Assembly (NCBI GenBank): GCA_036785705.1 | Contig: JAWUZG010000359.1 | Location: forward strand, 496,001-560,000 | Direction: 5' to 3' | Source of the DNA: Acanthornis magna | Taxonomy: Eukaryota; Chordata; Aves; Passeriformes; Acanthizidae | DNA length: 64,000 bases | In this document: piece by piece, positions 38,765 through 49,100 of the stretch | Layout of the letters: each line of letters starts with the position of its first letter | Position numbering within the stretch: position 1 is the first letter of the stretch | Position numbers and translations under genes: made by a program | Notes under the pieces: generated by a model | What the model was told of the DNA's origin: nothing | Databases searched by the model: none | The model's input: only the letters and a program-made list of their open reading frames with translations

Positions 38765-39234
38765 GCCCAGAGCCTGACTGGCAGGCAGTGCCACAGGCTG
38801 GGGGTCCAAACACCCTCTGGATGAAGAACCTTTTTCTAATATCCAGCATAAACCTCTCCTGACACAGCTTCATGCCATACACCTTCCTTTTTTACCTTAT
38901 TTCCTAGAAAGGTTTCCTGTTCAACCAAGACAGACATCTTCCTCACCTGCTTGACTTCTGACATTTGGGAATTGCCTGTTCCTGTGCCCATAAGAGGTGA
39001 TGTTTTAAAGGTGATCAGCACTGATGGACCCCAACACCTGCAAAAAAATTTTCCTAGGTGGCCTTATTCACTAATTCCCTGAACATCCTGAAGCGTCCTC
39101 TCCTCATGTCGAGTATGGATTTTGCTGGCACTTTTCCTCCGATCACCAGAGATTATAAACTCAATTGCTTCATGGCTGCTGTGGCCAAGATGATCACCAA
39201 TCCCCACTTTGCTCACAAGACCCACTCTGCTGTG
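38765..39234 (-). mobile_element. CR1 LINE ORF2 endonuclease-linker joined to 3'UTR, inverted
   Basis: Read on the minus strand from 39,234 downwards, this begins in CR1 ORF2. One frame gives DHLGHSSHEAIEF and then SGDRRKSASK, the end of the APE endonuclease domain. The normally conserved Ser-Asp-His motif reads Ser-Ser-His here. A frameshift leads to LDMRRGRFRMFRELV, and later to the linker that ends KRKVY. At about 38,870-38,880 the sequence jumps straight into CR1 3' untranslated sequence (GTGTCAGGAGAGGTTTATG, then GGTTCTTCATCCAGAGGGTG), so the whole reverse-transcriptase domain is missing. Stops and frameshifts make it a fossil. It lies head to head with the plus-strand 3' end that follows. 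Confidence 0.85.
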
Positions 39235-39325
39235 CTATGGTTTAGTTGATACGGTGGCGTTCAACCAAAGGTTGGACTCAATCATCTTGGAGGTCTTTTC
39301 CAACCTTAGTGGTTCTATGATTCTA
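39235..39325 (+). mobile_element. CR1 LINE 3' end (plus strand)
   Basis: GGTTTAGTTGATACGGTGG, then AGGTTGGACTCAATCATC, then GGTCTTTTCCAACCTTAG and the terminal TTCTATGATTCT form a complete CR1 3' tail. It starts within a few bases of the inverted ORF2 segment. Together they look like a single insertion with a 5' inversion. The tail resembles a bird CR1 subfamily, but I cannot fix the subfamily by eye. Confidence 0.9.
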
Positions 39326-42300
39326 AGAGTGAATGAATGGAAGATAAGGAATGATCCACTTCACATCTAAATACTCTCTTGGTGGAATTCCCAGAGAAGG
39401 GAGAAAGCATGGGGAAACCATGGAGAAAGTTAAGTCAAGAGCCCAAAGTGTCAGCACAAGCAAGACCTGAAGTGGTTCATGTAGCCACCTCCAAAAGTAT
39501 CAGGGCCTGGGCATAGCACCAAAAATGGAAAATCAAATAATGCAATGAAATAAAAATTATTTACTACTTTTTTTTCTTCTGTGGATGCAGAGACACATAA
39601 AGCAAAGAAATCTACATTAAAAATAAGGCTAATTGATTTGTGAGAGGTGAGAAAATAAAAATCAAACCAAAAATAGAATCAGACTTCAGTACCCTGACCG
39701 CTTTTACACTGAAATACACAGAAAAAACTTGGCAGACAGAGCTACTATGGTTTCCTCAGGATCGCTGAGGGACCTGGCAAACCTGCAGGAATATCACCAG
39801 GACAGGTTGTCCTTGACAGTTAGCAGGCATAGTGATTCAGCTCAGACTGTCAATTAAAATCTTTATATCACGTTTTCTATCATCATAGCAGCAGGCCAGA
39901 ATTGATATCCAACATTTAAGACTGAAGAAATGGTTTTAATTATTCTGAATGAACAGAGAGATTCAGTTTACAAAAGAATTAGTAAAAACCTTCAAAGAGA
40001 AAACTGGGGGAGGAAAAGAGATGGAAAAGGCACTATTAAACTTTAGCTTGCTCACTACCTTTTTTGGATTTGGAAATATATATCATATAATGTCATTCTA
40101 CGGAAATATTTCAGTAAGCTGTTCTTGTATGCTGATACTACATCTAGGACATTTTGGGAGCTATTTAGTGTAAATAATTAGTCATAGTAGTAGCTCCCTT
40201 TGAGGACACGTAAGTGCCCTCAGATACTGCCAAGAGATGGGCCAAGAGACTTGGAACTCCACACTCATCCCCAGCTCAGACCTCAAAGCCTGCTCACCTG
40301 TTCACCAGGTACAGGAGCATGAGAGATGACCCCAGGACCCAGTGCCTGACAAAACAAAAGGTAGTTCCTAAATATAAGACTACCATGGAAAGGGCTACCA
40401 AAGGCAGCACAGTCAGCAAGATCAGGCTCAGGCTAGCACAGACAAGCATCCCAAGGCCAAAGCAACACGGAGCTACCACTCCTGCTCCCTGTATGTGGGC
40501 AGGACTAACCCCAAGCAGGTAAAGGCAAAGGCATTTTTTCCCCAGGTATGACAGGAAACTTTCAAAAACAGCTTTGGACAATTATGGGTGGGCTGTGATT
40601 CTTGACTCCTCACTGGACTCAAGAATGGTATGAACACTGGTATGATACCTGCAAGGAAAGAGAGAGCAATGCAGATAGGATAAAATCATTGTCCAGAACA
40701 TCTCTCCTGGCTGCTTATCCCCCCAGGTACACATAGAAGCTTTGCAGGGTACAGAAATTATAAACTTTTTGAAGCCGGAAAATGAATGATGTTTACATTT
40801 AGTTAAGTGGAGGAGAGAGATGGCAGAGTGACTGCCAACAATCACTGGGCTGGTTTAAATTGCTTTTCACCAGCAGTCACCTGAGCAGATCTGTGCCAAG
40901 ACACCAGGAAAAGCTGCTAGTCTAAGAGCAAGTTTATGCACTTCAGAGCGGTACTGGAAGGTACTGCAATAGTGATTGACATCAATATGGAGATATTCAG
41001 AAGAGAGGAAGGAAAAAAATACGTGGATGGATTCAGAAGAAAGAGTGGAAATGCAAAGTTCAGGAGGACACCATTTTACAGTACACAATTGCACAGATTA
41101 GCAAGTTAGATGGTACTGAAGCCAAATATCCAGTATTGAAATTAATGACCATAAAAATATCCCAGCAGAAAGATGGAGATTCATTGAAACATAACGCATA
41201 CTGTAAATAATCATTAAGTAAGTTAATCTTTAAGGATACCAAAAAGTATCTTTATACACTGGAGGGGCCAAGAGACTTTGAAGTCTTTCCATTTTTCACC
41301 TTGTAATTCACAACTTTTAGACCATTATGCAATTGCAAAATTTTAAAGAAGCTTCAGTGATAACCCTGAAAGTCACAAGAAGATGAACAGAAATGATATG
41401 ATAAAAAGGAAGGTATGTTCTTCATTCATTTTCTTAACATCAACCTTTACTTTTGACTGTTCCAGTGTGTACTAAGAGTCAATATTTATACATTGGAAAG
41501 CACCTAAGCTCAAATATTTCAAATTTCAAAGATTTTGGATTCTAAACCCAACAATATCTTTATTAACTAGCACTGTTCAATCACAAGACTCCACATATTT
41601 TGGGAAACACAATTCAGATGAAAAATCTGGTTTTGCTATGGTTTTGAGATTCAAGTGACTTCCAGTGGGACAAGACTAGGAAGAAATAGGAAGAAATGGG
41701 AAGAGCTGTAGAAGAACCTGTTCAGAAATTAGTACAGTGACACACGAATAAAGCTTGTGGAGTTCAAGGACTTTCTCTAACTAGTCCTGAAAAAACGAAC
41801 CTCAAAGCCAGCCATTCTCCAATTAAAAAAAAATCATCATTTCTGCCAAGTTTACTGTCTGGTTGTTTTCTTTTATCAACTAATGAAAAAATACCAAGAA
41901 AATTAGTTGGGACTTCCCATGCAGACCAGACTGAATTGAAGCTATAACAAAACTCCAGACAAAATGAGATGAACTATTCAAAATTTCATTTTTGCAATAC
42001 TGACACCTCTCTAGCGATACGTTTAAGGCTCTAGAGAGAAAACACTACAAAGCCATCCAACATACTGCACTAAACATTAAACAGAACATTTGACAGAGGT
42101 GTTATATAGAAGCAGGAAGAAGTATGAGTAGAGACTGCTGGACAATAACAGCTTAACCCGTGGTGAAATAATGTACTGCACCAAGGTCTGGGTAATCAGT
42201 TACAGGAGTTAAATAAAGCTAGCAAAATTTTTACAGATACCTCATTATAGAAGTACTTTCTAGAAAACTGACAGAACCCAATAGAGGGTAAAAAAAAACC

Positions 42301-43429
42301 AAATAAAGCCCAGCTGACACAAAAGAAAAAGGAAGCAGAAAGACATAATGTCTCATGTTTTAAACCCTTAAAATATATTTCTGAGTATTTCCAGTCTATT
42401 CAGAATTTAATTCAGCTTTTAAACAGACCTTTAACATTCAGGTCTTTGTTAGCACATGTGTCTTTTAGTACGTGTCAGCACCTTTGGTATGTAAAAATCA
42501 CTGTGCATTATGTTTTACCATGTATTTCACAGTTCTTTGTTCCTTGCACCACAAATAGAATTGTGGTTTTGAAAACTCTCTAGACACATGCTGCACTTTT
42601 TGCAATCTATTTTCTGCAAAGAATTGCTCTCAAACTAGGTAGCACTCTCTCTTGAACTTGCAATAAATACAAGAATGTTGGGACACACTCAGAACTTATT
42701 TATGCCCAATAACTTTTTTTTTTGGTCTGGTGAGTAAATCATTCTTCACCTGAAAGTACATAAAGGCAATTATATTGGCTCGTGCCGAAAGGTGAAAAAC
42801 AGCACATAAAATAATAAATAGCAGAAAGAGGGTATTTAAATAGACATGTAAACTATGCTTTTCACATTGAAGAACATAATAAGAGAAATATGATCCTATT
42901 TTAGCAGAACCTACAGGATTGTTAGGGTGGTAGTACTGAGGTCTGTCCAAGTACTCAGGATCTTACACACCAAACAAGACAATAAAATAATACATTTTGT
43001 CTAAAATAATAAATTTTCAACCATACAGTGAAACAAACAGAGAGCAGTCAGGAAAATACAGGAAACTGAATCTCAACAGTTGCAGCAGATTTTTCAAGAA
43101 GAAAAGAAGAATGATTAAAGACTAAACAGAGAGATCTGACCAAACAGTGTCCCTCTTCAGAAGGTGGCATCATTTCAGAGAAATTCTACTGACTGCAGTA
43201 CATTACTCAATAGGGGTATGCCAGTTTTAGTACATCATAAATGACTTCTGAATTAGTATTTTAATGATGTACCTTACAGCTGGCTCTGCAATCAGTGGGA
43301 AAATCAGATTTGCACAATGAAAATGCAATATTTACTCATTTTTTTCTGAACCCCAAACTGACCCTAAATACTTCTGCCTCCGTCCCAAATCTCAGTGAAA
43401 CACAAAGTTGAAAACCAATTTTATCACTG

Positions 43430-43900
43430 TGTATCTGTCCTGTGAATTGGTCCCTGCTGGGAGAGACCAGAAAGGTCTGTGGTCTGTGCTGCTGGAGCAC
43501 AATCTCGTTTTGCAAACTGAGGAGCTGGCTCAGGCTCATGATGTTTGTTCTGACCCTCCCCCAGAATAGCCCATGTAGCATCAGGGTACCCCAAGCAGGA
43601 TCTGTCCAGGTCCACGAGGCTGCTGCACCCAGGACAGGACTCTCGACTGGACCAGAGCAGACCCCTGGAGAAAAGCAGCCCCTGAAGAAAAGCACCTTGT
43701 GCTGTGAGCAGCCCCTCCATGGCACTGCTCAGACTTCGACCCTTACATGACTTTGCCGCTGAGTGATGCTTTGGCAGGCCATGGAAAGGTGCCCTGGCAC
43801 CTTTTCTCCAGTGCAGCACTTGTATGCCAGCCCCTCTTTCACTGTAGCTAACCAGGATTTCCTGGAGTTTTTCTCATTTTCTACCTGTACTGTTTTGCTC
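43430..43900. other. GC-rich block with opposed open frames
   Basis: About 470 bp with raised GC. Minus-strand frames of 129 (43,336-43,725) and 131 codons (43,424-43,819) and a plus-strand frame of 102 codons (43,442-43,750) all overlap. No domain, signal peptide or retroviral motif was recognised in any of them. It could be a decayed mobile element, an exon of an unknown transcript, or simply a GC-rich patch with few stop codons. Confidence 0.35.
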
Positions 43901-44370
43901 CTGGAATGAATATTAGGAAGCAAGCACAGAATAGCATTTGATAGACAGTGTGTCAGGCCTACTTACACCATTTCTTCCATAACACAGAGAAACTCCGGTT
44001 TATAATGGGAGTTCTAAGACAATTATAATTACCACAGCTCAGACTATGATGCTTCAACGGAAAGGAAATGGTGCTATTACAGGAATTTGAAAGATACCAA
44101 GAGAGGGGGGGATGCTTTCAGGATTTATTAGATGCTGCCACTGTAATGCCCTTTCTTTGAGAAAACAGCACAGAGTACCACTCCCTGCTGATTCTAAAGC
44201 ACAGTGAATGAGAGCACAGCTCACAATTATGGCAAACTTTGAAACCTGTCAGTCAAGGAGCAGAGCTGGTAATGCCAAACAAAACAGCAGATTTACACCT
44301 GGGAAATGAGGCTATAATGTAAGAAATACATTTTCTTTGCTCTCATTTATAACAGTAGTGGGAGAATTAA

Positions 44371-44431
44371 CTACAGGGGATTCTTAGCATATTTACAAGA
44401 CACTACAGGAGGCTTTTGGCATATTTACAAG
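44371..44431. repeat. Imperfect 29-bp direct repeat pair
   Basis: Two 29-bp units, both beginning CTACAGG and ending GCATATTTACAAG, lie at 44,371-44,399 and 44,403-44,431 with 3 bp between them. The internal part has diverged, so the duplication is not very recent. Confidence 0.85.
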
Positions 44432-45623
44432 CAACAATGGCATAATTTTACATGCAGAAGTTTAAATACTGTAAAGTCTGCTCTGTCTTTAGTTTCTGTG
44501 ATTTAAGGCATCTGTATCCCCACCTTAAGTTTAAACAGCTACATGCTCTATTAATTCGTTACACTCAAAGGGATTTTGAGATGAATTTTCTAAAAGCAGC
44601 AGGACATTCGGGTTTGGAATCTCTTTTTATTTTATTTAATGCTTTGTTTTAAAAGGGGAAAGAAAAAGGCATTTTTAATGCTTCAAAATCACATGGGGTT
44701 TTTTTAGACTTTGTTTTTGTTTGCAAAAATAAAATGCTGACACTAAAGATGTGTGCAGTAGCTTCAGACAGTTGAAGCCTGTTAAGCTGCTGGGCTTTAC
44801 TTCTTTTACAGAGCAAGAACAAGAAATCAACGTATCTTCTATTCCACTCTATGGTCTTGGGAAAGGAGACATGGAGGGGGATAGAAGGAACAGGATATAT
44901 GACAGGAATATTCTGTGTCTGCTGTAAACTTGGTTGAATGCAAAAACCAAACTGGACCTGGCCCTAACAGGAATCTGTCATTTCCATTCTCCAGTTCTGG
45001 GGAGCCCAGGGCATGGGCTCACTGGACACGACCACACTCTGTGACATGTGTTTTGCAGCCAAACAGCGGTGGGGCTGAGGGGTGCTCAGATGGCAAGACT
45101 GGCTAAAGCTGCCTTTTGGTCACATCCATCGAACATTTTCTTATTTGAAATATAAAACCTAGATTACGCAAATACCGATCGCATGGCTCCTAAATTTTTT
45201 GTGTAAGAAATCAAAGAGTTCATGTTAAAATGATGTCCTAAGGACAGGGCTCTGTACAATGTGTGAGCGCAATGACACACAGAACTCCTCTCTGAGACAG
45301 GCTGAAGGACCAAGCCTGATCATTTCCCCCATAGGAACAGAACCTACAGGAGCCACAGCAGTGTCTGCTCCCTGCCATACTGAAGCCCACAGTTTCTTAT
45401 AACCTTGATCTGTGACATGTGACTACAGCCTGGGGATAAAAATCAGTTTCATGCCTCCTCTTTTACTGTATTTTAACACATTCACTTGCAGCAAGACTTG
45501 CTCAAGCCGAAAAGGAAAGACAAGACAGAAGACAGATTCATCTTCACCTGAATTTAGGAATGCAACTGAGGGACTTGATAGCGAAACATCCCCCAGAGCT
45601 CTCCTGGACAGGTACTCATGTCC

Positions 45624-45629
45624 CAAGAG
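45624..45629. repeat. Target-site duplication, left copy
   Basis: CAAGAG directly precedes the LTR terminus and is repeated exactly at 46,184-46,189. A 6-bp duplication is typical of ERV2/ERVK-class and alpharetrovirus-like integrases; ERVL makes 5 bp and gamma-like ERV1 makes 4-5 bp. Confidence 0.85.
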
Positions 45630-45785
45630 TGTTGTAAAGCAAATGCTGGTGCGAGTCGCGATGCCGCGCTTTCCAGGCTCAGTCCACCTGGCCTCCCGGT
45701 GGAGCGTCAAACCTGCGAGGGCTGGGCTTCGCACACGACTCCAGGAGACAAAGAACGCGGGAGGAGACCGGTGCCAAAGATCCGC

Positions 45786-45791
45786 TTTATT
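45786..45791 (-). terminator. LTR polyadenylation signal AATAAA
   Basis: TTTATT on the plus strand gives AATAAA on the LTR's coding strand, within GTTAATAAAGCGG. It lies about 75 bp downstream of the TATA-like box, which places it in the R region, as in many retroviruses. It could terminate minus-strand transcripts. Confidence 0.7.
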
Positions 45792-45864
45792 AACAGGTCC
45801 AACGGGACAACCGAACTGGTCTCATCGGCAGACCGATCTGCCCGCACCGGGTTTGTGCAGGACA

Positions 45865-45870
45865 TTTTAA
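45865..45870 (-). promoter_or_regulatory. LTR TATA-like box
   Basis: TTAAAA on the minus strand, in the context GGTTAAAATGTCC, sits between upstream CCAAT/GC-box words and the downstream AATAAA. A start site would be expected about 25-30 bp downstream, near 45,838. Whether it is active cannot be seen from the sequence. Confidence 0.5.
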
Positions 45871-46004
45871 CCGACGGGCACACCCAATCAGAGGGAAGGA
45901 ATGGGGCGGAGTTGGGGTCTCGGAACCAACCGAATACAACTGAGGGTGGGAGTAATTCAAACGAACCAGTCAGGGGGGTAACTGCCACGAAGTTTCTGGA
46001 CGAA

Positions 46005-46048
46005 GGGGCGGGGCCATCCTTGCCATCACGCCCCAGTCCCGCCCAATA
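46005..46048 (-). promoter_or_regulatory. LTR U3 GC box and CCAAT-type box
   Basis: The plus strand has GGGGCGGGGCC at 46,005-46,015 and GCCCAATAGG at 46,041-46,050. A second CCCAATCAG lies at about 45,883-45,891, and another GGGGCGG at about 45,904-45,910. These are typical Sp1- and NF-Y-type words for a retroviral U3 promoter, placed upstream of the TATA-like box. Confidence 0.5.
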
Positions 46049-46183
46049 GGGGTGGAGAGAACCCAGATCTCCCCCAGGCCGGCCCTTTGGGGTGGTGCTT
46101 ACACCCCTGATTCCGACTCTCCTCCCCCCAGGGAGGCCAAGCTGTCTCTAGAGAGGGCCGGACCCAGGTTTTGTCCCTCCACA

Positions 46184-46189
46184 CAAGAG
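46184..46189. repeat. Target-site duplication, right copy
   Basis: CAAGAG immediately follows the LTR end (CCCTCCACA) and matches the left copy exactly. It proves that the LTR boundaries are original and that no internal provirus remains. Confidence 0.85.
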
Positions 46190-49100
46190 TAAATTAGTCC
46201 ACCCACAATCAGCTTCAATAAAAAAAAGAGAAAAAACCAGAATTATCAATTGCTTGAATTTGACACAAATTAACACTAACCAAAACAAAATATTGTAATA
46301 TATATTTTTGGTAGACATTATTGTCTTTTACTGCTTTATAATGCATTTACATTTTTAATAAAATTCTGGATACATATCTATGCATAAAATTTCCTTCAGT
46401 TTTTTTATTAAGTCTAATAAAAATTCATTATATATTCATGCAATTCCAGGAACTCACCAATTATTATGGTTGAACCTAGCCTGCAATATTTAATACTCAT
46501 AAAATATGTTCATTCATGATCATCAGTACACATAACATCAAAACAAAACCAAAATTTTCTGTATGTGGGTTTCTTTTGTAAAATAAATGCTTTAACCTCT
46601 CAGGTGCAGTGAGACACCAGAGGAGATAAAATCTGAAGCAGCTTTGTTATTTTTAGCTTAATTATGGCTCACCTCTGAAGGAAGGTGATGAAAAAGAAAG
46701 GAGAGTTTCAGAGGATAGAAATACTGGAGCTTAAGACAGACCCATTTTCTGGTTTTCTTTGAAAACCTATTTGAACAAGTTTGCTTGTGACAAAACCAAG
46801 GGGCAATGAATGCACAGCAGATCAGCCCTTCACACCAGCTGGAAGCAGCCTGTGTGCCCTCCCCCAGCCCCACAGCTTCCTCCTCCCAGCATCTTTCACA
46901 TGAAACCCAAAATTCCCCTGCGGGACAGGCTTTTAATTGCCACCTTCCATTACTCATAACAACACTGGCTAAATGATGGGCCAAACTCTGCCATCACTTA
47001 ATTCTAAATACACCATTTCATTAAATTAAGGCAGAATCAAGATGTGGCACCCTATGTGTAGATTGTCTGTTCAGATTTTTGGCTATATATAGGAAGGAGG
47101 GGTTCAGTTCCTAAAGTTATGGCACTAAATCAGATGCCTGGGTTTCCTGATAGCATAATGTCAGTAAAATTTAGCACAGATGCTCCGATTTCTCTGTGCA
47201 AGTCCCAATTAAAGAGCCTAGGATTGCATGGCATGTGGGACTCCTGATCCAACCATAAATTCATGCACATTCACGCCCCTGCTGAAAGTAATTGTGATTG
47301 TAAAATAGGATTTTGCCTCTAAAAATGAAGATGCTAATTTTGTGTGCCTGATACAATTCCTGCTGCCATTGCACCATGGTGGGAGCCACATTCTTTCACA
47401 ATTATTTCCTCATCTCTGCTCCGCTTTCCTTTCTTCTTACTGAGTACGTGACTGAGTGTGTGCTGATTCACAAACCCCAGTAACTCAGAGCTCATGAAAA
47501 CTGATCCCTTGCAGTGCCTGAACTACCATCATAAATAACTTGGATTTAGAGCCTGTTGCAAAGTAACAACACTGCCAAGTATTAAGCTAATAATTAATTA
47601 GCTGAGTTTAAAAGTAGTCACTCTTCAACTTAATAAATTGTAACTGGAGTCAAAGTCCACCTCTAATAAGAGATATACTACACTGCCATACATGTAACTG
47701 TTCAATACAACTCAAAATGTGCCAGTTAAGTATCCCTGAGTATATCAATTTAGTTATCTGGATTATTTACTACTGCAGGATGTGTCACTTTGGTACTATT
47801 CATATTACTCGCCTTTACTGTGTATACATTTCATATTCAATGAAAACCTATATTTATGAAATGATTAAGTGATACAGGATCTCTAAGGCCCCTTACACAG
47901 TAAAATACTTTGATAGCATATGGTCTGACATACAATTATTTTACTCTTTGATTTATTTATATGCTGTAAACTAAAAATATTTAGAAAGTTATCTTCTAGA
48001 TTGTGAATAACGGTCTATAAGAATCTGGCATTATTGCTATTTTATTCAGAAAACTACTATTATACACAGTCTTGTCTCAGATATGTTGCTCCATTTGTAT
48101 GACTTTACCATTTTATATTAATACACCTAGAGCAGTTTAGGGTTTCATTTAGGTCTATTTAACTGTTTTTTTTTTTTTTGGGGTGGTGTATAAAGCAGCT
48201 TGACTCACCTTCCATCTTTATTGGCATTTTTACAGAACAAAATTCGATGCCTACTCTATCAATCTTCACACAGATAGGTAATTTTTTTACTCACGATTTT
48301 TGTTGCCTTTGAAAAGGTTGCACATTATTTACTTGTACATAAATGGTATGCCAGCCTGAGCCTCAAGGCAGGATTTCCTTACTTCAAAAATTTTACACTT
48401 TTGAAAAAACTACCTGCAGAACACCATACACAATTGTGAGATGCCCAGTGCCCCTCAGTTCATCCCTTCAAAAAACAGAGGAGCTGGCAGAGGTGATGTG
48501 GTGAATTTTCAGACACAGTAGCTTGGAAATCAGCCCAGACTGCATCTGTGTCCTTGCAGTCTCCAGGAAGGCATTTTTCAGTGTATGCTGTAGCCCTGGG
48601 CACAGTGCATTTGCTTGCAAAGTGATATCAAGAATCATATTTGCAACAAGTAAAACCTGAGCTATATTGATATCCTAATACACTGCAGAATGACTCCTGA
48701 AAGTAATTTTTTGAGTTTTAAGACTGTTGAAATCTAACAGCAAACTTCTAGAACATAAATAATACTTTTTCAACTTGTTGCAAATGCACAGTGATACCTT
48801 TCCACAAAGAATGTTGCCTTTTAAGATCAATTTTAATGCATTCAAAATATATTCAAATTTCTGTAGGAGAGAGTATTGAATTCTACTAGCAGTTTTCCTG
48901 TCCTGGGGGAATATGCCCAGAATCTTCTTCATTTCATATCAGGAAGACCATATAAATTCGAAAAATAAGAGACAACAGACTAAATTCTTAATAGTCACAT
49001 AGTGCATATGCATTATTTACAAGGCAAAAGGGTTAAGTATTAGAAAAGTTGAAACCAGCTCCCATACTAAAGAAAGGGATATTTGAGATAAGATTACGTG

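Larger units (their letters stand above)
39326..45623. other. Non-coding unique DNA, no gene seen
   Basis: Mostly AT-rich. The segment 40,214-40,581 keeps a 102-codon plus-strand frame and a 95-codon minus-strand frame open over each other, with no domain. A GC-richer block near 43.4-43.9 kb and an imperfect tandem repeat at 44.4 kb are listed separately. A 152-codon frame at 45,412-45,870 runs into the LTR and is not a gene. Confidence 0.5.
45630..46183 (-). mobile_element. Solo LTR of an endogenous retrovirus (ERV2/ERVK-like)
   Basis: A 554-bp long terminal repeat lies in minus orientation. On its own strand it begins TGTGGAGGGACAAAACC and ends CTTTACAACA, giving the canonical TG...CA ends, and it is bounded by perfect CAAGAG duplications. 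Inside, in order on the minus strand, are U3 with CCAAT-type (ATTGG) and GC-box (GCCCCGCCCC) words, a TTAAAA TATA-like box at 45,865-45,870, an AATAAA signal at 45,786-45,791, and about 155 bp of downstream R/U5. No internal retroviral genes flank it, so it is a solo LTR left by recombination between two LTRs. High CpG content and intact ends suggest a fairly recent insertion. The class is inferred from the duplication length only. Confidence 0.9.

Noticed and set aside
38836..39249. Small frames of 61 and 63 codons as possible host genes
   Set aside because: The sequence is CR1 ORF2 and 3' region; the frames are fragments or antisense of it.
45412..45870. 152-codon plus-strand frame, with an overlapping 143-codon frame at 45,618-46,049
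   Set aside because: Both run into or lie within the solo LTR, antisense to it; the GC-rich LTR keeps frames open without coding meaning.
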